Made by a program: the position numbers and the translations under genes
NCBI GenBank assembly: GCA_025935155.1
Contig: JAICVV010000149.1
Coordinates: 1 to 5,785, forward strand
Reading direction: 5' to 3'
DNA length: 5,785 nt
Source of the DNA: Alphaproteobacteria bacterium
Lineage (GTDB): Bacteria > Pseudomonadota > Alphaproteobacteria > Micropepsales > Micropepsaceae
Notes under the pieces: model-generated
The model's input: the letters and a program-made list of their open reading frames with translations, nothing else
Database searches by the model: none
What the model was told of the DNA's origin: nothing
Shown: positions 1 through 5,785 of the stretch, one piece after another
How the letters are laid out: every line of letters begins with the position of its first letter
Numbering within the stretch: position 1 is the stretch's first letter

Positions 1-1123
1 GAGTCGTTGTGGCTTCATCAAGCAGCTTGATGCCGCGCGCCAAGGTTTCGCGGAAGCGCAGTTCCTCCAGCCGCAAGGTTTCGCCGATCAGCGGCTCGGC
101 GCGCTTCAGCTCCGGATACGCCGTGCCCATTTCCGCCACCAGGGTCGGCACCAGCCGGTACATCAGAGGTTCTTTCGATCCGATGAGATGCGCGTGGCGC
201 ATGGCGCGGCGCATGATGCGGCGGAGCACATAACCGCGGCCTTCGTTCGACGGCAGCACGCCATCCGCAATCAGAAACGAACTGGCGCGCAGATGATCGG
301 CGATCACGCGGTGGCTGAAGCGCGCCTCGCCTTCCGCGCGTGCGCCGGAAAGCTCAACCGAAGCGGCAATCAGGTGCCGGAACAGGTCGGTATCGTAATT
401 GTCGGTGACGCCCTGCAGGATGGCGGCGATGCGTTCGAGCCCCATGCCCGTATCGATGGAGGGTTTCGGCAGATCGAGGCGGGTGTTCTCGTCCACCTGC
501 TCGAACTGCATGAAGACGAGATTCCAGAATTCGAGGAAGCGATCGCCGTCTTCCTCCGGGCTGCCGGGCGGACCGCCGGCCACACTTTCGCCCTGGTCGT
601 AGAAAATTTCCGAGCAGTAACCGCACGGGCCAACTGGGCCCATCGCCCACAAATTGGATTCGTGGCCGACGATGCGGTCGTCCGGCAGATCGGCGATCTT
701 CTTCCACAGCGTTCTTGCCTGTTCGTCGGTGGGATAGACTGTCACCCACAGCCGGTCTTTCGAGAGTCCCACGGTGTTGCGGACGTAGTCCCACGCATAG
801 GCAATCGCCTCTTCCTTGAAGTAGTCGCCGAAGGAGAAATTGCCCAGCATCTCGAAAAAGGTGTGGTGGCGCGCCGTGTAGCCCACATTGTCGAGATCGT
901 TGTGCTTGCCGCCGGCGCGGACGCACTTCTGCACCGACGACGCGCGGATATAGGGCCGCTTCTCGGCGCCGGTGAACACGTTCTTGAACTGCACCATGCC
1001 GGCATTGGTGAAGAGCAGCGTGGGGTCATTGCGCGGCACCAAGGGCGACGAAGGCACGATCTCATGCCCGCGCGCGCGGAAAAACTCGGTAAAACTCGAA
1101 CGAACATCGGCCAGGCTGGTCAT
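1..1123 (-). CDS. alaS: Alanyl-tRNA synthetase, N-terminal part (cut by left window edge)
   Basis: Cytoplasmic class II aminoacyl-tRNA synthetase that charges tRNA-Ala with alanine. Read on the minus strand from ATG at 1123, it gives 374 residues before the window ends; the family is usually about 870-890 residues, so the editing and C-Ala domains lie outside. The start [20 protein letters not shown] is typical of the family. Seen in order: the catalytic-core stretch [21 protein letters not shown] (from about residue 56, given here only as a landmark), motif 2 region [18 protein letters not shown] (85-102), motif 3 [15 protein letters not shown] (224-238), and the tRNA-recognition segment [20 protein letters not shown] (290-309). 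The usual GDTGPCGPCSEI stretch reads [12 protein letters not shown] (162-173), which is atypical. No clear Shine-Dalgarno precedes the ATG. recA lies upstream on the same strand, a common alphaproteobacterial order. Identity is very secure. Confidence 0.97.
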   Translation of the reverse strand, partial: MTSLADVRSSFTEFFRARGHEIVPSSPLVPRNDPTLLFTNAGMVQFKNVFTGAEKRPYIRASSVQKCVRAGGKHNDLDNVGYTARHHTFFEMLGNFSFGDYFKEEAIAYAWDYVRNTVGLSKDRLWVTVYPTDEQARTLWKKIADLPDDRIVGHESNLWAMGPVGPCGYCSEIFYDQGESVAGGPPGSPEEDGDRFLEFWNLVFMQFEQVDENTRLDLPKPSIDTGMGLERIAAILQGVTDNYDTDLFRHLIAASVELSGARAEGEARFSHRVIADHLRASSFLIADGVLPSNEGRGYVLRRIMRRAMRHAHLIGSKEPLMYRLVPTLVAEMGTAYPELKRAEPLIGETLRLEELRFRETLARGIKLLDEATTT

Positions 1124-1574
1124 GGGAATCGTTGTAGCGGCGGGTGCGGAACCTGTCATCCTCACCTATCCCGTTCACCTCCCCCCTTGTGGGGGAAGGT
1201 GGCTCGCTCGCACGCAAGTGCGAGCGAGACGGAAGGGGGGTCGCCAACTCGCCATAGATCGCATCCACCACGCGGTCCGGATGCATGAACACATGTTTGT
1301 TCCAAAAGCGGATGACCCGGCAGCCATGCGCTTCCAGCCAGCGCGTACGTGTTTCATCGCGTTCGTTCTGCTCTTTGTCACCATGGAAGGCGCCGTCCAC
1401 TTCCACGATCAATCGCGCTGCCGGGCAGAAGAAGTCCGCGTAATGGGGTCCGATCTGTGCCTGCCGCCGGAAGCGGTAGCCGGCCAGCGCCTTACGGCGA
1501 AGGAGCGCCCACAGCCGCCGCTCCGCGTCAGTCATATTCCGGCGCAATTCCCGGGCACGTCCCTTGGCATCCAA
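1062..1574 (-). CDS. DUF559 (Vsr-like, PD-(D/E)XK-type) endonuclease-domain protein
   Basis: Small predicted nuclease of the DUF559 family, which shares the fold of very-short-patch repair endonuclease Vsr; the substrate of the family is not established. The domain fills residues 1-111. Key positions: the family helix MTDAERRLW (14-22), D47 in YADFFC, E58 and D60 in LIVEVDG, H64 just after, and R89 in VIRFWN; these match the expected active-site acids and His. The chosen start is TTG at 1574, because a TGA lies four codons upstream and the residues before M14 fit the family N-terminus; the alternative is ATG at 1535. The AAGG of the adjoining repeat could act as its ribosome-binding site. The natural domain ends at about 1242, exactly where the left repeat begins. 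No in-frame stop occurs there, so the ORF continues through the repeat and 62 nt into alaS, adding about 59 low-complexity residues unlikely to be a conserved domain. Confidence 0.8.
   Translation of the reverse strand: MDAKGRARELRRNMTDAERRLWALLRRKALAGYRFRRQAQIGPHYADFFCPAARLIVEVDGAFHGDKEQNERDETRTRWLEAHGCRVIRFWNKHVFMHPDRVVDAIYGELATPLPSRSHLRASEPPSPTRGEVNGIGEDDRFRTRRYNDSHDQPGRCSFEFYRVFPRARA
1178..1243 (+). repeat. Palindromic repeat copy A (left flank of DUF559 gene)
   Basis: A nested hairpin element. The inner stem is an 11-bp perfect palindrome (1203-1213 with 1218-1228) closed by a GCAA tetraloop. The outer arms CCCCCCTT (1181-1188) and AAGGGGGG (1233-1240) also pair, and 1182-1186 can alternatively pair with GGGGG at 1191-1195. 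The 19-nt stretch 1180-1198 is identical to copy B in inverted orientation. It resembles the small intergenic palindromes frequent in alphaproteobacterial genomes, but I cannot name a family. It lies about 55 nt upstream of alaS. Confidence 0.85.
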
Positions 1575-1640
1575 AGCCCCCCTTCAGTCATCGGTCGCCT
1601 GCGCGACCGATGACAGCTTCCCCCACAAGGGGGGAAGCGG
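1575..1640 (-). repeat. Palindromic repeat copy B (right flank of DUF559 gene, inverted relative to A)
   Basis: Same architecture as copy A, read on the minus strand. The inner stem is 12 bp and perfect (1587-1598 with 1603-1614), with a 4-nt loop. The outer arms CCCCCCTT (1577-1584) and AAGGGGGG (1627-1634) pair. A side hairpin forms between 1616-1624 and 1630-1638. Positions 1635 down to 1617 match 1180-1198 of copy A at all 19 positions, and the 9-nt right arm GAAGGGGGG is also shared. The inner stem sequence is unrelated to that of copy A. Confidence 0.85.
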
Positions 1641-1706
1641 AAGTACCATTGTACTGACACTCGTTTTGCAAAAAGTGGGGAGGGGCCCACCATTGCGCTC
1701 AAACGG

Positions 1707-1738
1707 TGAAGGGGCGGTTCGCGAGAACCGCCCCTTCG
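1707..1738 (-). terminator. Probable recA transcription terminator hairpin
   Basis: A 13-bp perfect stem, GAAGGGGCGGTTC (1708-1720) with its complement at 1725-1737, closes a 4-nt loop. It begins 47 nt past the recA stop. On the minus strand the stem is followed by CACCGTTT, a weak rather than a classical U-tract. The stem strength and position favour a terminator of recA; the poor U-tract is the reason for moderate confidence. Confidence 0.6.
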
Positions 1739-1784
1739 GGAGTCGTTCCCCATGCCAACAGGGAACAACAAGCGCGTTTGCCCA

Positions 1785-2864
<1,080 letters not shown>

Positions 2865-2928
2865 CACTGTTCCTCTCCTTATTTCACGAGCCGCCCCCTA
2901 CCGGAAGCGGGAACCGATGGGTGCGACT

Positions 2929-2943
2929 GTGCATGTTTTGTTC
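2929..2943 (-). promoter_or_regulatory. Proximal LexA (SOS)-like operator, one mismatch
   Basis: In the recA sense this reads GAAC-AAAACAT-GCAC, one base away from the alphaproteobacterial GAAC-N7-GAAC (GTTC-N7-GTTC) direct repeat. It lies 65 nt upstream of the recA ATG, a sensible place for a repressor site over or beside the promoter. The A-rich spacer resembles that of other alphaproteobacterial SOS boxes as I remember them. A one-mismatch match can arise by chance, so the call is moderate. Confidence 0.45.
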
Positions 2944-2996
2944 TTGAAATGCAAGAGGCAGGCAGAACATTGACGTCACAGGGCTTTTCCCCATCC

Positions 2997-3011
2997 GTTC
3001 GGTAGAGGTTC
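2997..3011 (-). promoter_or_regulatory. Distal LexA (SOS) operator, perfect GTTC-N7-GTTC
   Basis: GTTC (2997-3000), seven bases, GTTC (3008-3011): an exact match to the LexA operator described in Alphaproteobacteria; in the recA sense it is GAAC-CTCTACC-GAAC. All eight fixed positions match, and it sits in the short gap upstream of recA, a classical SOS gene. Its distance from the start (132 nt to the ATG) is somewhat long, so it may act with the proximal site or imply a longer leader. I found no convincing -35/-10 pair to fix the promoter. Confidence 0.6.
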
Positions 3012-3031
3012 ACGTCGACAGAAGTAGTGTC

Positions 3032-3214
3032 TCAGTTTGAATTCTCTAGGGGCCGGACGCCTAGCAAGCTAAGGCGAACGTGAATTTGCTGGGCAATGAT
3101 CTCCCGTGCCCATTGAGCGTCCTTCTCGTCTATCAGCTTAGCCATCAACAGTTCTGTAACGCTGGAGTCCGCCGTTCGCTCGGACCACTTTTCGTCAGGT
3201 TCGTATCGGATCAT
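3032..3214 (-). CDS. Small hypothetical protein (60 aa)
   Basis: Not recognised. A 60-residue, soluble-looking, charged ORF without signal peptide or membrane segment. It begins MIRYEPDEKWSERTADSSVT, and its middle (about residues 22-50, LLMAKLIDEKDAQW onwards) looks helical and amphipathic. The start ATG at 3214 has an AGAAGG Shine-Dalgarno 7 nt upstream, which supports translation. It lies upstream of recA on the same strand, 164 nt from it, and is divergent from the exported-protein gene. The surrounding DNA is noticeably less GC-rich than the neighbours, which could mean transferred or decaying sequence. It could be a chance ORF or a remnant of a longer gene. Confidence 0.45.
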   Translation of the reverse strand: MIRYEPDEKWSERTADSSVTELLMAKLIDEKDAQWAREIIAQQIHVRLSLLGVRPLENSN

Positions 3215-3372
3215 GCCGCAGCCTTCTTACATGCCCCGCGCTTCTTGGGCGGGTTCACATAAGGCACACATTCATTCGCGACCTCATGCTGTCACGTTCG
3301 CTTCTTTTTGGACATAGAATTGAACTGCTGCCGACTCGGCAGAACAGGACAACCAAGAAGGGGGACATAGAA

Positions 3373-4074
3373 ATGAATCTCATAAAGAAATTGGCGCTGG
3401 CGTCCGTTGCGGTTTCGCTGGCGGTGGTGGCCGCGGGTGAGCCGGCGTCCGCAAAGAAACTGCTCGATGCGACGCTCTTCACCACCTATTCGCTGGGGGG
3501 CGGCGGCACCTCCATCTCGTATGTCGTGTGCGGAAGCCTGCCGCAGACGGAAGGCTGCTACGGCAGCGGTAGCCTGTCGCCGTTCGAGCAGGCCTGCGCC
3601 GTTCTGGAGGGCAAGGAGAAACAGAAGAACAACGTCATCACCCGCGCCATCTACGTGCTGGACAAGCGCACCTCGCCTTCGTCGGCGATCACGCTGTACG
3701 TTTACACCCGCACCGACACGATCACCGACACGTCCGATTCGATTCAGGTTTCGCTGACGAAATCGGTTTCGCTCGGGATCAATGGCGGCGCCGGCGCAAA
3801 CTGCTCCATGGCCGCCAACAAGGGTTTCGTTTACGCCGCCACGGATGCGGACACCGTTGCCGCCGGCATGAACAAATCCACCTACGCGGTGAGCCAGCTT
3901 GGCGGCTTCAGCCCGCCGGCCAATATCGTGTCTATCACCACGGACGACCGCGGCTACGTTTCGCTGCACTTCAACGGCGGCTTTTATGTGTACGGGCCGG
4001 ACGGCAACCTGCAGGAAGACGGCGGCGGCGATGCGGACATGGTCGGCACCCACAACGCCTGGCTGCCGAAATAG
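3373..4074 (+). CDS. Exported protein of unknown function
   Basis: Function not recognised. 233 residues from ATG 3373. The N-terminus is a clear Sec signal peptide: K5-K6, a hydrophobic core LALASVAVSLAVVAA (7-21), and a probable cleavage after PASA (27), so the mature protein of about 206 residues should be periplasmic or secreted. The mature part has four cysteines (C53, C62, C75, C144), enough for two disulfides. It is rich in Gly, Ser, Thr and alternating beta-like stretches (ITLYVYTRTDTI near 106-117; YVSLHFNGGFYVYGPDG at 195-211), suggesting an all-beta, perhaps propeller-like fold; this is inference. The start was chosen because AGAAGGGGG ends about 8 nt upstream and the signal peptide begins there; the ORF is open back to 3286, but that extension would bury the signal peptide. 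It is followed by a strong terminator, so probably monocistronic. Confidence 0.85.
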   Translation: MNLIKKLALASVAVSLAVVAAGEPASAKKLLDATLFTTYSLGGGGTSISYVVCGSLPQTEGCYGSGSLSPFEQACAVLEGKEKQKNNVITRAIYVLDKRTSPSSAITLYVYTRTDTITDTSDSIQVSLTKSVSLGINGGAGANCSMAANKGFVYAATDADTVAAGMNKSTYAVSQLGGFSPPANIVSITTDDRGYVSLHFNGGFYVYGPDGNLQEDGGGDADMVGTHNAWLPK

Positions 4075-4085
4075 CGGGAAGCTGA

Positions 4086-4120
4086 GGAGGGCCGGCAGAT
4101 GAACCCGGCCCTCCGTTCCT
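4086..4120 (+). terminator. Rho-independent-type terminator after the exported-protein gene
   Basis: A perfect 10-bp stem GGAGGGCCGG (4086-4095) pairs with CCGGCCCTCC (4105-4114) around a 9-nt loop, followed by the pyrimidine-rich GTTCCT. It starts 12 nt past the stop codon at 4074. The T-tract is short, but position and stem strength fit a terminator. Confidence 0.7.
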
Positions 4121-4152
4121 CCTGTCGCACCGGATGAGAGCGAAAGAACCCG

Positions 4153-4368
4153 ATGGATGAACGGTTCAAGGTAGGCGACCAGGTCAGCTGGAATTCGGAA
4201 GCCGGGCGCGTTAGCGGCACGATCATCCGGGTGCATACACGCGATTTCGACTACAAGGGCCATACGCATCACGCGAGTCCGGAGGCGCCGCAATACGAAA
4301 TCAAAAGCAGCAAGACCGATCACATTGCTGCCCACAAAGGCCCGGCGCTCACCAGGTTGAACGACTGA
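4153..4368 (+). CDS. DUF2945 / HVA1-family TUDOR-domain protein
   Basis: 71 residues, essentially one domain. The sequence FKVGDQVSWNSEAGRVSGTI (5-24), then HTRDFDYKGHTHHAS, PQYEIKSSKTDHIAAHKG and a short tail, matches the DUF2945 family, also called hypervirulence-associated protein TUDOR domain. The family is a small SH3-like barrel; its molecular role in bacteria is not established, and the fungal-derived name should not be read as evidence of virulence. No signal peptide, so cytoplasmic. The Shine-Dalgarno is weak (GAGAG, rather far upstream). It follows a terminator and precedes purB by 55 nt on the same strand, so cotranscription with purB is possible but unproven. Confidence 0.88.
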   Translation: MDERFKVGDQVSWNSEAGRVSGTIIRVHTRDFDYKGHTHHASPEAPQYEIKSSKTDHIAAHKGPALTRLND

Positions 4369-4423
4369 CACCGCGACCGCGGGCCATCTTCAAATCCGCG
4401 CGCCGGATAGAGTAAGAACAAAC

Positions 4424-5743
4424 ATGATTCCACGCTATGCCCGGCCGGAAATGAGGACCATCTGGTCGCCGGAAACGAAATTCCGCATCTGGTTCGAGAT
4501 CGAGGCCCACGCCGCTGACGCGCTGGCGGAACTTGGGGTCATCCCGAAAGAAGCGGCGGCGAAGGTGTGGGAGAAGGGCCGCAACGCGGCGTTCGACATC
4601 GACCGCATCGATGCCATCGAGCGCGAGGTGAAGCACGATGTCATCGCCTTCCTCACGCATCTGTCGGAAATCGTCGGGCCGGAAGCGCGCTTCGTGCATC
4701 AGGGAATGACGTCGTCCGATGTGCTCGACACCACGCTGTCGGTGCAGCTGCAGCGCGCAGCCGACATCCTCATCGCCGATCTCGATCTGCTGCTCGCGGC
4801 ACTCAAGCGCCGCGCGCTGGAGCACAAGCACACCGTCACCATCGGCCGCAGCCACGGCATCCATGCCGAGCCCACCACCTTTGGCGTGAAGCTGGCGAGC
4901 TTCTACGCCGAATTCGAGCGTGCGAAGAAACGGCTGCTCGCGGCCCGGGAGGAAATTTCCGTCTGCGCCATTTCCGGAGCGGTTGGAACTTTCGCGAACA
5001 TCGATCCGCGGGTGGAAGCGCATGTGGCGATGAAGCTGGGGCTGAAAACGGAAGCCATTTCCACGCAGGTAATTCCGCGCGATCGGCACGCCGCCTATTT
5101 CGCCACCCTGGGTGTGATCGCCAGTTCGCTGGAACGGCTCGCCATCGAAATCCGCCATCTGCAGCGCACAGAGGTGCTGGAGGCCGAGGAATATTTCTCG
5201 GAAGGGCAGAAGGGCTCTTCCGCCATGCCGCACAAGCGCAACCCGGTGCTGACGGAGAACGTCACCGGCCTCGCGCGCATGGTGCGCGCCTATGTCATGC
5301 CGGCGCTGGAAGACGTGGCGCTGTGGCACGAGCGCGACATCTCGCATTCGTCGGTGGAGCGCTACATCGGGCCGGATGCCACCATCACGCTCGATTTTGC
5401 GATCTGCCGCATGGCGTCGGTTGTCGACAAGCTGATCGTCTATCCCGAACGCATGAAGGAAAACCTGGAGCGCACGCGCGGCCTTGTGCACAGCCAGCGT
5501 GTGCTGCTGGCGCTGACGCAGGCCGGAGTCGGCCGCGAAGAAGCCTATCGCCTCGTCCAGCGCAATGCCATGCGCGCGTGGAACGGCGAAGGCGACCTGC
5601 TGTCGCTACTGAAAGCGGACAAGGAGGTCACCCGCGCGCTGCCGCCGGCCGACCTCGAGACGCTGTTCGATCTCGGCTACCACCTGAAACATGTCGACAC
5701 CATTTTCGCCCGCGTCTTCGGCGAAGGTGGTGCGGAGTTGTGA
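4424..5743 (+). CDS. purB: Adenylosuccinate lyase
   Basis: Cytoplasmic enzyme of the fumarase/aspartase superfamily. It removes fumarate from SAICAR and from adenylosuccinate, two steps of purine and AMP synthesis. Complete at 439 residues, close to the usual 430-440 of the short bacterial form. Seen: MIPRYARPEMRTIWSPETKF at the start, KHDV with H71, FVHQGMTSSDVLDTTLS (90-106, H92, S97, S98), the catalytic-His region GRSHGIHAEPTTFG (141-154, H144), and the superfamily signature GSSAMPHKRNP (264-274) holding the mobile-loop serines. No key residue is missing. ATG 4424 is the natural family start, although its Shine-Dalgarno is weak (AGAGTAAGA upstream). A palindromic hairpin begins 21 nt after the stop and may also end transcription. 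Confidence 0.98.
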   Translation: MIPRYARPEMRTIWSPETKFRIWFEIEAHAADALAELGVIPKEAAAKVWEKGRNAAFDIDRIDAIEREVKHDVIAFLTHLSEIVGPEARFVHQGMTSSDVLDTTLSVQLQRAADILIADLDLLLAALKRRALEHKHTVTIGRSHGIHAEPTTFGVKLASFYAEFERAKKRLLAAREEISVCAISGAVGTFANIDPRVEAHVAMKLGLKTEAISTQVIPRDRHAAYFATLGVIASSLERLAIEIRHLQRTEVLEAEEYFSEGQKGSSAMPHKRNPVLTENVTGLARMVRAYVMPALEDVALWHERDISHSSVERYIGPDATITLDFAICRMASVVDKLIVYPERMKENLERTRGLVHSQRVLLALTQAGVGREEAYRLVQRNAMRAWNGEGDLLSLLKADKEVTRALPPADLETLFDLGYHLKHVDTIFARVFGEGGAEL

Positions 5744-5764
5744 CTCTCGCGAATTGCGCATGGT

Positions 5765-5785
5765 TCTCCCCCGCAAAGCGGGGGA
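5765..5785 (+). repeat. Palindromic repeat copy C, left end only (cut by window edge)
   Basis: TCCCCCGC (5767-5774) and GCGGGGGA (5778-5785) form a perfect 8-bp stem around AAA. This corresponds to the left side hairpin of copies A and B (a run of Cs, a short loop, a run of Gs, then A), in the orientation of copy A, with a diverged loop. Only this part is visible; whether an inner stem and right arm follow cannot be seen. It could instead be just a purB terminator. Confidence 0.55.

Noticed and set aside
188..1288. Long plus-strand ORF (366 codons)
   Set aside because: It is antisense to alaS and the DUF559 gene, whose minus-strand frames carry clear family motifs; a shadow of GC-rich codon use.
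1648..1676. Possible minus-strand promoter with TACAAT (-10) upstream of the DUF559 gene
   Set aside because: No acceptable -35 hexamer at 16-18 nt spacing, so not supportable.
2971..2978. TGACGTCA perfect 8-bp palindrome upstream of recA
   Set aside because: Too short to assign to a regulator; an 8-bp palindrome is expected by chance at this scale.
3315..3320. TAGAAT as a -10 box for the exported-protein gene
   Set aside because: The matching -35 position (about 3291-3297) shows no consensus.
3286..3372. N-terminal extension of the exported protein
   Set aside because: The 29 extra residues would precede the signal peptide; a good Shine-Dalgarno sits before the ATG at 3373.
3292..4371. 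Long minus-strand ORF (359 codons)
   Set aside because: Antisense to the exported-protein and DUF2945 genes, Arg/Val/Ala-rich, with no recognisable domain; the plus-strand genes have a signal peptide, Shine-Dalgarno and family match.
4349..5491. Long minus-strand ORF (380 codons)
   Set aside because: Mirror frame of purB, His/Arg-rich composition, no domain.

Overview
The window looks like chromosomal DNA from an alphaproteobacterium. Three things point that way: it is GC-rich, with strong G/C preference at third codon positions; recA lies directly upstream of alaS on the same strand; and the recA upstream region carries a GTTC-N7-GTTC direct repeat, the LexA operator type known from Alphaproteobacteria. 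I cannot place the genus.

Layout, left to right. The left half is read on the minus strand. It holds the first 374 codons of alaS (alanyl-tRNA synthetase, cut by the left edge), then a small DUF559 (Vsr-like endonuclease fold) gene enclosed by two inverted copies of a palindromic repeat, then a hairpin terminator, then complete recA with candidate SOS operators upstream. A 60-codon uncharacterised ORF follows, also on the minus strand, in a visibly less GC-rich patch. From about 3373 genes run on the plus strand: an exported protein of unknown function with its own terminator, a small DUF2945 / HVA1-type TUDOR-domain protein, and complete purB (adenylosuccinate lyase). At the right edge a third palindromic repeat begins just after purB.

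How the genes fit together. recA, alaS and purB are housekeeping genes (recombination and SOS, translation, purine synthesis) and form no single pathway. The accessory material sits between them: the repeat-DUF559-repeat cassette in the recA-alaS gap, and the 3032-4074 patch holding a small ORF and a secreted protein. The best candidate for something under-described is the cassette. Two hairpin elements share a 19-nt arm, face each other, and abut both ends of the DUF559 domain almost to the base, while their inner stems have unrelated sequences that are still perfectly palindromic. This resembles a small mobile or REP-like unit, but mobility is inference only.
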